In this document: piece after piece, positions 55,516 through 64,000 of the stretch
Layout: the number at the start of each line of letters is the position of its first letter
Numbering within the stretch: the first letter of the stretch is position 1
Source of the DNA: an uncultured Aquimarina sp.
GTDB lineage: Bacteria; Bacteroidota; Bacteroidia; Flavobacteriales; Flavobacteriaceae
DNA: 64,000 bases
Assembly (NCBI GenBank): GCA_947496555.1
Contig: CANMDH010000002.1
Coordinates: forward strand, 124,001-188,000
Reading direction: 5' to 3'
The notes under the pieces: generated by a model
Told to the model about the DNA's origin: nothing
What the model saw: only the letters and a program-made list of their open reading frames with translations
The model's database searches: none
Position numbers and translations under genes: made by a program

Positions 55516-57689
55516 GTTTCGATTTAAAAAGAATGTATGATTTGTTACCCGCTTTACATCGTATACGCGATACAGAGTTTGGAATACAAATGTTAAGTCC
55601 CGAAGAGCGCAAAGCTATTGAGGATTCGCATGGTTCTCTTGATCAAAATGCATATGGACCTCTTAAATCTTTACTATCTATTATTGCAGAACAAGTAGCA
55701 ATACTCGAGGAAAATCTAGAGCAACTTTATGATGATCAATTTATTGAAACCTGTGCCGAATGGGCGGTTTCTTATATCGGTAGTTTAGTTGGCAACAGAG
55801 ATTTAATTCCTATTCCCGGGGCAGAAATAAGTCAACGTGGAGAGGTTGCAAACACCATTGCATACAGAAGACGTAAAGGAACAGCATCGATAATAGAACA
55901 ATTGGCAAGAGATGTAACCGGTTGGGAATCTAATGTAGTTGAGTATTTCCAGTTATTGGCTACAACCCAATATATGAATCATATTCGCTTGGGCAATACA
56001 TCCTTTTCAAGTTTGCTAGATTGGGAAAAATTGACTTATACAAATACTCCATTTGATAAAATGGCACATAATGTAGATGTACGAAACATAGAAAAGAAAA
56101 GAGGTCAATACAACATTCCAAATATAGGTATTTTTCTTTGGCGATTAAAAAGTTATTCTTCGATACAATCCCCTGCCTACCGCTTAGACGAGCGAAGGTT
56201 TACCTTTCACCCTTTAGGAATCGATACTCCTCTTTATAATTTGCCTATCACTGAAGAAACAATAACACATTTGGCAGAACCCATAAATATATCTATGCCA
56301 ATTAAAAAACGTGTTCTGTATGAAAACCTGGACACCTATTATGGTAAGAATAAAAGTATTTTGGTTTATGATAGTAACTTTTTGGACGATGGCGCCATAA
56401 TCCCGGCAAATACATCTCCCTCTGATTCTATAACTAAGCTCTCAGAATTAATTCAGGTTTGCGATTTACGCGATGTTTTTGACAATTTGGGAACTGTAGT
56501 GGGTTGGGCCAATATGCCTTCTGAAAAAATTGGTATAGATCCATCGTTGGGAAGGATCGCGTTCCCTTCCTCAAAAACACCCCCAGGGGATGTGCATGTT
56601 TCATTTTATTACGGGTTTAGTGCAGATATGGGATCAGGAGAATATGGTAGAGCGGAAAGTATGTCTAATGACCCTGTCATTCCATTGGTTGAAGTAAGTG
56701 CTAAAGAAAAAACCATTCAACAAGCATTAGATGATTTGCAATCTACAGGAGGAATCGTAGAGATCATCGATAATGAATATTATGCTGAAGAATTGGTAAT
56801 TAAGGTACCCGAAGGAAAAACAATCGAACTTAGATCTATTGATAAAAAACGTCCGGTTATTATTTTGGATGATTATATACAAATAGAAGCGGGTTCAGAT
56901 TCTAAAGTCATATTAAACGGATTATTAATTTGCGGTGGTGGTATTGAACTGGCTGCTGATCAATCCTTAGGGCATTTGGAAATTATTCATTGCTCCTTAG
57001 TCCCAACGATGCGCCCTAAATTTGATTTTCCGGGTGGAAACCCAGCATCAGTCTCAGAGGAAACCACGATACAACCACGAATTATTATTCATTCTTTAGG
57101 TACAAACATCAATATAGATCGGTCTATTGTTGGAGGAGTAAGAGTTGTAGATGGTTCCAAAGTATTTATTACAGATAGTATCATTGATGCTACCGACGAC
57201 TCATTAATTGCATTTACCGGTATCCCCGAAAGTGTTCCTGGTGCGGCTTTAAATATCCATAATAGCACCATAATTGGAAAAGTAAAAACTACCTTAATGG
57301 ATTTGGCTTCTAACACAATTTTTATAGCAAAAGAGAATATTACCGAAGATTGGCCAATCCCTATAATGGCACAACGATTACAACAGGGTTGTGTACGTTT
57401 TTCGTATTACCCTCCAGGATCAAGGTTGCCTAGACCATATAAATGTCAACCTTCAAATTCGGTTATTGCTGCTCAAGTAAGACCCATATTTTCTTCACTG
57501 GCATATGGTGAAGCTGCGTATGGACAATTAAGCAATCAATGTGCAATAGAAATTACTAGGGGTGCCGATGATGAATCAGAGATGGGAGCATTTCATCAAT
57601 TATATCAATATCAAAGAGTTAAAAACCTAAGAACTCGACTCGATGAATACTTAAGATTCGGGATGCAAGCAGGTATATTTTTAGTTTAA
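55512..57689 (+). CDS. Tail protein I-like baseplate protein with beta-helix-like C-terminal region
   Basis: 725 residues. The first ~230 residues match phage tail protein I / Afp-type wedge proteins (LLPALHRIRDTEFG, LYDDQFIETCAEWAVSYIGSLVGNR, TIAYRRRKGTASIIEQLARDVTGW). From about 390 to 640 the sequence reads as a right-handed beta-helix: TGGIVEIIDNEYYAEELVIKVPEGKTIELRS, SKVILNGLLICGGGIEL, LGHLEIIHCSLVPT, INIDRSIVGGVRVVDGSKVFITDSIID. Such a domain could be a fibre or receptor-binding part rather than a plain baseplate component. It follows the Afp12-like gene by ATGA overlap. Confidence 0.8.
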   Translation: MSFDLKRMYDLLPALHRIRDTEFGIQMLSPEERKAIEDSHGSLDQNAYGPLKSLLSIIAEQVAILEENLEQLYDDQFIETCAEWAVSYIGSLVGNRDLIPIPGAEISQRGEVANTIAYRRRKGTASIIEQLARDVTGWESNVVEYFQLLATTQYMNHIRLGNTSFSSLLDWEKLTYTNTPFDKMAHNVDVRNIEKKRGQYNIPNIGIFLWRLKSYSSIQSPAYRLDERRFTFHPLGIDTPLYNLPITEETITHLAEPINISMPIKKRVLYENLDTYYGKNKSILVYDSNFLDDGAIIPANTSPSDSITKLSELIQVCDLRDVFDNLGTVVGWANMPSEKIGIDPSLGRIAFPSSKTPPGDVHVSFYYGFSADMGSGEYGRAESMSNDPVIPLVEVSAKEKTIQQALDDLQSTGGIVEIIDNEYYAEELVIKVPEGKTIELRSIDKKRPVIILDDYIQIEAGSDSKVILNGLLICGGGIELAADQSLGHLEIIHCSLVPTMRPKFDFPGGNPASVSEETTIQPRIIIHSLGTNINIDRSIVGGVRVVDGSKVFITDSIIDATDDSLIAFTGIPESVPGAALNIHNSTIIGKVKTTLMDLASNTIFIAKENITEDWPIPIMAQRLQQGCVRFSYYPPGSRLPRPYKCQPSNSVIAAQVRPIFSSLAYGEAAYGQLSNQCAIEITRGADDESEMGAFHQLYQYQRVKNLRTRLDEYLRFGMQAGIFLV

Positions 57690-57712
57690 CGATTATAATA
57701 AAACCACATTAA

Positions 57713-60700
57713 ATGGCTAGCGATATTTCACGTAAGTTATTCAATCCTAAAAAACACTATAGTGGTGTTGTAATGCAGCAGGGTCGTGTACAGCTGGATT
57801 CGGATTGGAATGAACAATTAGATATACAAATGCACCGTACACATCTTCAGACCAAAGATGTGATTGGTGTTAATGGCGTTCCAAAAAAAGAGGATAGCTT
57901 TAAAATAACAAACCTGGCAAATGCTTTGTTTATTGAGAAAGGACATATGTATGTTGGTGGATTACTCTGTAAATTAGATAAAAGGGTTTCATTTTTACAT
58001 CAACCTTATTGTCCCAACCCAGATAATCCATTAGCTAACTTAGGCAGCTCACCAGCTAGTCCGCCTGATAGTCCTCCTGCAAGCCCTCCGGATAGCCCAC
58101 CTTCAGAAACTTTAGACGGCGCCTGGGTAGTATACATAGATGCCTGGCAAAGAGAAATAAACTATTTCGACGATCCCTTGATACAAGAAGTAGCCATTGG
58201 AGAAGCCGATACCTCAACTCGTTTACAAAATGTTTGGCAAATCAAGCTATTAAAAACTAGTATAGCCAATACAGATTGCAAAACGAATATTTTGGAATGG
58301 AATGATATTACAGCTCCTGTTTCCGGAACATTAAATGTTAGGGCAAAAAAATTAACGGGAACAGATGATCCATGTATACTTGCCCCCGACGCAGGATATC
58401 GAAGGTTAGAGAATCAGTTATACCGAGTTGAAGTGCAACGTGGCGGTGATGAGACAACGACTACTTTTAAATGGTCAAGAGATAATGCCTCTGTCGAAAC
58501 TAAAATAGTAGAAGTAAGCGGTAGTATTATTACAGTTGAGGAAGTTGGAAAGGATGAAATACGAGGTTTTTCTGCCGGAGACTGGGTTGAGATGGTAAAT
58601 GAAGCATCTACACTAAAAAGTAATCCGCACCCCTTGGTTCAAATACAATCTGTCGATGTCTCTCGACGTGAAATTACGCTTGTCTCTGCTCCTCTCGTTT
58701 CTAAGGGTAAATTAAAGTTACGTCGTTGGGATCAGAATGGGATAACTGCAACGACTTCGGGGGTATCAATAGCAAGTGGATGGATGGATCTAGAGGGAGG
58801 TATCCAAGTTGAGTTTTCGGCAGGCACCTATAAAGCAGGCGATTACTGGTTGATTCCTGCACGAACCGCAACTGGTGAAGTAGAATGGCCTCCATTTGAA
58901 GTGCCAAATATAAATCCAATACCTCAATCCCCAGCCGGTATCAAACATCATTATTGCAAATTAGCTATAGTGTATATTGAAAATAATGCCATTGTTGATA
59001 TTCAAGATTGCCGCCCATTATTTCCCTCGTTAACCGAAATTTGTGCAGAAGACATTTGTTATGATGATAAAAGTTGTTATAATCTGCAAGCAACAAATGT
59101 ACAGCAGGCTATAGACTTACTTTGTGCTGCCAATGATCTTCGTTTACATCATAAGCTATTGCATGGTTATGGGGTTATCTGTGGAATGAAATTAAAATGT
59201 GGTCCCGATAGGCAAAGTGTACTTGTTGCAGAAGGATCTGCTTTGGATTGTGAAGGAAATATAATTCAGGTTAAAAAAGGTCCTAAAGTATTTCCATTAA
59301 TAGCAGAAGCAGCCAAAAAAGAAATCTACCAAAGTAATAGTGATGGCAAGTTTTGTATATCAATTTCAGGATATGGAGCCGATGGACCAAAAATTGATGT
59401 CGAAGTATACGAAAAGAAAAGTTATTGGGAGGAAATTTTAGAAGGTGGTATCTGGCATAAATTTTACGAAGAGTGTATAGAAGACCTTATTATCTTTCTG
59501 CAAGATCAACTTTCCTTTAGTCGTTCTGAAGAACCCCCTGTTACACTTAAACAACGTAGGATAACTGCCCTTCTTAATTTATTCATTCAACTTATTAATA
59601 GTTCTACTGGAAGATATATCTTCCTTTCTGGAGAAAATGACCCGGGAAGAAGTGACCAATCTTGTGGTGAGGGGAGTAATGAATCCAAATCTGAAGATAA
59701 GTTGTTATGGTGCTTTTACAACGAACTGAAAAATAAAATTGCAAGTGAAACATTTTGTGCAATGTTTGACAATGACTCCCCATTTCCAGACTACAATATA
59801 GAACCAGGACTGGATACAATCTTTGGCCCTCCATTGCAAACACATATGAAAATGAAGTTGGACCCTTCAGGTAAGTATGCATTTACTGCGGGCATCAATG
59901 CTAATATTTATGTCTATAACCTGAAAACCAAAGAATATATTCATGTTATTCCTTTTCCAGTGCCTTCTAATATTGAAATAATGGATATTACTCTAAGTAA
60001 AGATGGAAAAATTCTCTACGCTGTTGGTCTTATTGATGACAAAGATTCTGTATTTGCTATGGGAGATATCAATAGCAGAACAGGAAATATTAGTTGGAGA
60101 CCTAATTCTGTAAAATGTGCAATTAAATATGTGAGTCTGGCAGTTAGTAATTCGGGACAGCTATATGCAATTGGCAAAAGCCAAGGACTTTATGAAATTG
60201 TAGGTCTGGGCACAAATTCATTTGCTCAAAACCTGGTCATTGCCTTTAACGCAACCGGACTCTTATCTCTTTCGGCTACAGATCAAAGAGCATTTGCTGC
60301 CAGTCATAGCAACCCCATTGGCACCGAATCTAGCAACTTTGTTAATATTCTAAATATCAATTTGAGCACTAAAATAATTGACAATACCTACCCATTTACC
60401 GGAGAAGATATAGAAAATGATATTCTTTGTTATAAAGACACGCTCTACGTAACAGGTGAAAATGCCAGTGGTGACAGACAACTTGGGCATTTAATAATCG
60501 GTGGTACTGTAAACTTTATGACGGTGCAATTAGACAATAATAGCCAAATCATTCGTATGGCGGTATTGTCCGACAAAAATTTGGGTGAATACCTACTGCT
60601 TAGTCTATCCAACTTATACAAAGTTGTACGTATTTCAATCCCTGCCAGCACTACAGAACCTCATATTCTTGATACTAAATTCAGAATCCCAACACAATTT

Positions 60701-61150
60701 ATACCTATTGGGATAGCGGTTAACACCAAGGGAGATAAAGCGTATGTACTTAATACTTTAGCAAATACGTTGACAGAAATAAATATTCCTTTAACATTTC
60801 ATAATGCACCCGCTCCAGATTACACTATGGAACCTCCATTTAATTTGTCAGATTACCGAGAGAATGTTATCCAAGCTTATTCTGATTTACTAAGTCATTT
60901 ATTGGATTATCTTAAGGAGTGTTTCTGTGATCAATATCTTATTGATTGCCCAGAATGCGGACCCGATGACAAGATATATCTTGGAGTAGTTGAAGTACGA
61001 AATGGACAAGTATATCATATTTGCAATTTCACCAAACGAAAATATGTAAAATCATTTTCTACGTATGGACATTGGCTATCTACGGTTCCGATTTTGCCAA
61101 TTGTAAAAAAGGCATTTGCCGAATTTTGCTGTCAAGTAATAAATTCTTAA
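57713..61150 (+). CDS. Large DUF6519-type protein with propeller-like repeats
   Basis: 1145 residues. The N-terminus ISRKLFNPKKHYSGVVMQQGRVQLDSDWNEQ is the DUF6519 signature found in proteins at the 3' end of related eCIS loci. A Pro/Ser-rich strip lies at about 105-128 (SPASPPDSPP repeated). The middle is Cys-containing and helical (CAEDICYDDKSCYNLQ). Residues about 700-1040 are repeated strands of YVTN/propeller style (KYAFTAGINANIYVYNLKTK, DGKILYAVGLIDD, GDKAYVLNTLANTLTEI). The end is again Cys-rich (CFCDQYLIDCPECG). It is probably an outer baseplate or fibre-like component; function is not established. Confidence 0.75.
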   Translation: MASDISRKLFNPKKHYSGVVMQQGRVQLDSDWNEQLDIQMHRTHLQTKDVIGVNGVPKKEDSFKITNLANALFIEKGHMYVGGLLCKLDKRVSFLHQPYCPNPDNPLANLGSSPASPPDSPPASPPDSPPSETLDGAWVVYIDAWQREINYFDDPLIQEVAIGEADTSTRLQNVWQIKLLKTSIANTDCKTNILEWNDITAPVSGTLNVRAKKLTGTDDPCILAPDAGYRRLENQLYRVEVQRGGDETTTTFKWSRDNASVETKIVEVSGSIITVEEVGKDEIRGFSAGDWVEMVNEASTLKSNPHPLVQIQSVDVSRREITLVSAPLVSKGKLKLRRWDQNGITATTSGVSIASGWMDLEGGIQVEFSAGTYKAGDYWLIPARTATGEVEWPPFEVPNINPIPQSPAGIKHHYCKLAIVYIENNAIVDIQDCRPLFPSLTEICAEDICYDDKSCYNLQATNVQQAIDLLCAANDLRLHHKLLHGYGVICGMKLKCGPDRQSVLVAEGSALDCEGNIIQVKKGPKVFPLIAEAAKKEIYQSNSDGKFCISISGYGADGPKIDVEVYEKKSYWEEILEGGIWHKFYEECIEDLIIFLQDQLSFSRSEEPPVTLKQRRITALLNLFIQLINSSTGRYIFLSGENDPGRSDQSCGEGSNESKSEDKLLWCFYNELKNKIASETFCAMFDNDSPFPDYNIEPGLDTIFGPPLQTHMKMKLDPSGKYAFTAGINANIYVYNLKTKEYIHVIPFPVPSNIEIMDITLSKDGKILYAVGLIDDKDSVFAMGDINSRTGNISWRPNSVKCAIKYVSLAVSNSGQLYAIGKSQGLYEIVGLGTNSFAQNLVIAFNATGLLSLSATDQRAFAASHSNPIGTESSNFVNILNINLSTKIIDNTYPFTGEDIENDILCYKDTLYVTGENASGDRQLGHLIIGGTVNFMTVQLDNNSQIIRMAVLSDKNLGEYLLLSLSNLYKVVRISIPASTTEPHILDTKFRIPTQFIPIGIAVNTKGDKAYVLNTLANTLTEINIPLTFHNAPAPDYTMEPPFNLSDYRENVIQAYSDLLSHLLDYLKECFCDQYLIDCPECGPDDKIYLGVVEVRNGQVYHICNFTKRKYVKSFSTYGHWLSTVPILPIVKKAFAEFCCQVINS

Positions 61151-61204
61151 ATAATTGAATATCATGTTTTTATATTGTATTTTCAAAGATAAAATAATTG
61201 GGTT

Positions 61205-62167
61205 ATGGAAATTAAAAATTATGAAATTAATGGTCAGATAATTGGTTCCAGAAATAAAAATGGACTATACAACCTTCGCGTTGAAGCATGGGAGAAAGAT
61301 GTGAAATATAATGATCTACTAGGTAATACCATCACAAATAGTGAAGGAAACTTCAATATTAGGTTCGATTCTACCTATTTTAGAGAATACTCTCCTGAAT
61401 CTGAACCCGATATCTTTTTCAAAGTTTATATGGGGAGAAGATTGCTTAAATCTACCGAAAGTGAACTTATAAAGAATGCTTCCGAAAATATACAAATCAC
61501 CATTACGATCGACACTCCTGAGTTGCAAGAAGAAGAAAATGACAAAACTGATAGAGTTTCTTCTTTGCAAGCAGTTAAAGCGTCCAGATTTGTTCAACAA
61601 TCCGATTTTAACGGAGTATATAGACAGTACAGGGAAAAAGCAGGTAATTCTTTAGGACTTCTATCGGATATGGTGGTTAATACAATTCAAAGTATTGACC
61701 TGCAACCTATCAGGGTAGACGGTGTTGGTGATGAGGAACTTGTTAATGAAAACGTTAATGATGTCAGAGCAAAATTGGACAGTCAAAAGATACAGGTTAA
61801 CGAGGTACATGAGTACAATCCTAAATTAAATAATGAATCGTTAAGGGGATTTAAATTTTTACCGGCCAATCTTAAACAGGGTCAAACAGTTGACCTATAT
61901 GTAAAGAATGATAAGGTAGCTTATTATAAAGTAGTAGAACAGGATAAAGTAATAAGCCGTGATACCGGAAAAGAAATGACAACCCAAAAAAAGGAAATAG
62001 ATAAGCTGAAAAAGGAACTGGAAGCCAGTAAAAAACGGGAAGCTACAAAGGATAAGGATATAGCACTTCTTCAAAAGGAATTGAAAACATTAACTAAATC
62101 TCAAGATTCTATAAACAAACTATTGAAGTCAGATAAAATGACAAAACTTTTAAGAAGTATGGAATAG
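61205..62167 (+). CDS. Transthyretin-like domain and coiled-coil protein, eCIS-associated
   Basis: 320 residues. Residues 1-~105 form a transthyretin/carboxypeptidase-regulatory-like beta sandwich (INGQIIGSRNKNGLYNLRVEAWEKDVKYNDLLG, GNFNIRFDSTYFREY, PDIFFKVYMG) of a kind I recall in eCIS-linked proteins. Then comes an unknown region with DFNGVYRQYREKAGNSLGLLSDM. The last ~75 residues are a long Lys/Glu coiled coil (EIDKLKKELEASKKREATKD). It lies 54 bp after the DUF6519 gene. It could be a cargo, a cargo carrier or a fibre subunit. No toxin motif is visible. Confidence 0.6.
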   Translation: MEIKNYEINGQIIGSRNKNGLYNLRVEAWEKDVKYNDLLGNTITNSEGNFNIRFDSTYFREYSPESEPDIFFKVYMGRRLLKSTESELIKNASENIQITITIDTPELQEEENDKTDRVSSLQAVKASRFVQQSDFNGVYRQYREKAGNSLGLLSDMVVNTIQSIDLQPIRVDGVGDEELVNENVNDVRAKLDSQKIQVNEVHEYNPKLNNESLRGFKFLPANLKQGQTVDLYVKNDKVAYYKVVEQDKVISRDTGKEMTTQKKEIDKLKKELEASKKREATKDKDIALLQKELKTLTKSQDSINKLLKSDKMTKLLRSME

Positions 62168-62194
62168 TATAGATAAAACAAAAAATGCAAAAGC

Positions 62195-64000
62195 ATGAAA
62201 GAAAAACAAGCTCTTGTTTCCTGCATCATGCCTACCTACAACCGGCGTCGATTTGTGCCGAATGCCATCCAATATTTTCTACGGCAGGATTATCAAAATA
62301 AAGAATTGATCATCATTGATGATGGTACCGATCTTGTGGAAGACCTTATCCCTTATGGGGAAAACATTCGTTATTATTCCTTGAAAAGAAAAAAACCGTT
62401 AGGCACCAAACTCAATTTAGCCTGCGAATATGCACAAGGCAATATCATTGTCAATTGGGATGACGATGATTGGTATGCATCTTGGCGACTTAGTTATCAG
62501 ATAGAAGCAATGCAGGAAGACAGGATTGAATTGTGTGGGATCAACAACTTATTTTATTATGATTTAATCCATAAAAAGGGTTATAATTATATCTATCCTG
62601 CTAACCAAAAAGTATGGTTGATTGGCAGTTCACAATGTTATAGAAAAACGTTATGGCAACGTAATAAGTTTGCCGATATCAATGTTGGAATGGATGGACT
62701 TTTTTCTTGGGCAACACCTGCAGAAAAGATAAAAGTATTAGAAAACTCTTCCTTTGCAGTTCATATGATTCACAAACAAAACGTAAGTCCAAAAAAGACC
62801 ACTGGCAGCTGGTGGCAATCATTTCCGCGTGAGAATATTAAAAAAATAATAGGTCAGGATTGGAACAATTATACCAACGGAGCAAGTAGTAATTTAGTTC
62901 AAGCCAATGGCGTCAAAGCCCCCCAATTAGCAATCAAAACAAAAAAACATAAGAAACCGATACAAAATATATTTGCTTGCTTAGTTCATGAAAATGAAGA
63001 TTGTATACTGGATTTGGTTAGAAATCTTCATTACAAAAATCCAGATTCGATAATTATTATTTATAATGGTGGTTTTAATTCGAATTTGATTTCGGATAAA
63101 AAGAAATACGAGCAATATGGTGTCTTTTGGCACCCATCACCAACTCCTCAAAAACATGGTTATCTTCACGGCTTTGCATTGGATTGCATGGCATTCGCTA
63201 TGGATAATTTTTCTTTCGACACTATGACCATTGTCGATTCTGATCAGTTATGCCTAAAATCTGGATACTCTAATTATCTTACAGTCTTTCTTAATAATAA
63301 TCCTGCAGCGGGAATGTTTTCAAGCAGTCCCGAGCAAATTTCCCCAGATAACTCAACCAATAATATAGCACTAAAAGCATACAAAGAAATCACCTTATGG
63401 CAACCTTTGTTGGACAGCTTTTCAAATGGTAGAAGTAAATTTGTACATTGGACCTTTTGGCCTTCGACAGTATTTACTCATAACGCCATTCGAGATTTAT
63501 TAAAGTTGTTCAAAGAGAATACCATTGTACAAAACATTATGTCTAATACCAAGATATGGGCAACAGAGGAAGTGATTCTTCCAACTTTGGTCCGTCTATT
63601 GGGATATGAAATAGTTGCAAATCCATGCAGCTATGATTTTGTAAAGTACAGAAAATCTTTCACTCAAAAAGAAATTAATTATGCTATGAATAAAGACGAT
63701 GTTTTTTGGATTCATCCTATCCCAAGGCAGTATGATTTTATATTCAGAAAGCAGATTCGACAACAGAACAACGACTATATACCCAGTCATATTATACAAA
63801 CAGTAGATCCTTCGCCTCCAGTATTTTCTACCCTATCATTATTGAAAAGAATAGAAAAAATACAAGGTTGGCTCGATCCACATGAGGCCGACTTATTGAT
63901 TTCTGCACTCCATAAATCTTGTATAGACCTAAAACCTCCACATACTATTGTAGAAATTGGAAGTTTCCAGGGAAAGTCAACTGTGGTACTAGGCAATGTT
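62195..64000 (+). CDS. Multidomain family 2 glycosyltransferase, 3' end cut by the window edge
   Basis: The frame is open for 602 codons from the ATG at 62195 to the right edge. Domain 1 (about 1-240) is a GT-A family 2 glycosyltransferase: ALVSCIMPTYNRRRFVPNAI, LIIIDDGTD and the metal-binding NWDDDDWY (Asp89-Asp92). Domain 2 (about 255-500) resembles a second GT-A unit with FDTMTIVDSDQLC (DxD). At about 585 a class I methyltransferase motif I begins (VEIGSFQGKSTVVLG) and runs off the window. It follows the coiled-coil gene by 27 bp, so it belongs to the same operon. It would modify glycan, either on the particle or at the cell surface. The acceptor is unknown. Confidence 0.8.
   Translation, partial: MKEKQALVSCIMPTYNRRRFVPNAIQYFLRQDYQNKELIIIDDGTDLVEDLIPYGENIRYYSLKRKKPLGTKLNLACEYAQGNIIVNWDDDDWYASWRLSYQIEAMQEDRIELCGINNLFYYDLIHKKGYNYIYPANQKVWLIGSSQCYRKTLWQRNKFADINVGMDGLFSWATPAEKIKVLENSSFAVHMIHKQNVSPKKTTGSWWQSFPRENIKKIIGQDWNNYTNGASSNLVQANGVKAPQLAIKTKKHKKPIQNIFACLVHENEDCILDLVRNLHYKNPDSIIIIYNGGFNSNLISDKKKYEQYGVFWHPSPTPQKHGYLHGFALDCMAFAMDNFSFDTMTIVDSDQLCLKSGYSNYLTVFLNNNPAAGMFSSSPEQISPDNSTNNIALKAYKEITLWQPLLDSFSNGRSKFVHWTFWPSTVFTHNAIRDLLKLFKENTIVQNIMSNTKIWATEEVILPTLVRLLGYEIVANPCSYDFVKYRKSFTQKEINYAMNKDDVFWIHPIPRQYDFIFRKQIRQQNNDYIPSHIIQTVDPSPPVFSTLSLLKRIEKIQGWLDPHEADLLISALHKSCIDLKPPHTIVEIGSFQGKSTVVLGNV

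Noticed and set aside
39154-62167. Cluster considered as a prophage or a classical type VI secretion system
   Set aside because: No capsid, portal, terminase, integrase or lysis genes, and no TssJ/L/M, TssK or ClpV; instead it has the eCIS-type AAA+ ATPase and Pvc16 cap. A membrane-anchored variant cannot be fully excluded.

Overview
The window comes from a low-GC Gram-negative member of the Bacteroidota, most likely a marine Flavobacteriaceae (Aquimarina- or Kordia-like; the genus is a guess). The evidence is a Por/T9SS-type C-terminal sorting domain, a DUF5686 outer-membrane protein, the Bacteroidota-style FolK-deoxynucleoside kinase fusion, a membrane pyrophosphatase, a FucP-type sugar transporter, and several promoters with the flavobacterial -7 motif TAnnTTTG.

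Region 1 (1-39 kb) is mostly ordinary chromosome. It holds electron transfer flavoprotein (etfA partial, etfB), the pyruvate dehydrogenase E1 beta subunit, a DUF5686 protein, a soluble plus a membrane pyrophosphatase, an App1-like phosphatase, an apparently damage-regulated DNA repair cassette (XRE/S24 repressor diverging from a DUF559 nuclease-like protein, a radical-SAM protein and a TIGR03915-type partner), an Ala/Lys/Glu-rich lipoprotein, a nitroreductase, a methyltransferase and a membrane protein, a membrane-anchored pentapeptide-repeat protein, a sugar MFS transporter, a small LuxR-type HTH protein, a double-glycine bacteriocin-like peptide, two convergent phosphate transporters flanked by gene debris, tRNA-Gly and tRNA-Leu, mutS, a SpoU methyltransferase, a secreted M43-type metalloprotease, an M19 dipeptidase, 43-bp tandem repeats, folK-dNK, a queuosine-precursor transporter, an AsmA-like protein and two exported proteins of unknown function.

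Region 2 (about 39.1 kb to the right edge) is a tightly packed, co-directional cluster encoding a phage-tail-like extracellular contractile injection system (eCIS; Afp/PVC/MAC-like). The order is sheath, tube, T4 hub-chaperone-like protein, a disordered protein with conserved-looking ends, a Pvc16/DUF4255 cap protein, an AAA+ ATPase (Afp15-like), a small protein, a CIS tube-initiator/Afp7-like protein, a LysM/gp53-like protein, hub (gp27-like), spike (gp5/VgrG OB-fold), PAAR-like tip, gp25, two gpJ/gp6-like baseplate proteins, a tail-protein-I-like protein with a beta-helix-like tail, a 1145-residue DUF6519 protein with propeller-like repeats, a transthyretin-like/coiled-coil protein, and a truncated multidomain glycosyltransferase. 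Many neighbours overlap by ATGA. No capsid, terminase, portal, integrase, lysis or TssJLM genes are seen, so this is a domesticated injection machine and neither a prophage nor a canonical T6SS. Only one sheath gene and one tube gene are present, and no tape-measure gene is recognisable.

The eCIS and the S24-controlled repair cassette are the two most interesting systems. All functional calls come from reading motifs and family memory; no search was run.
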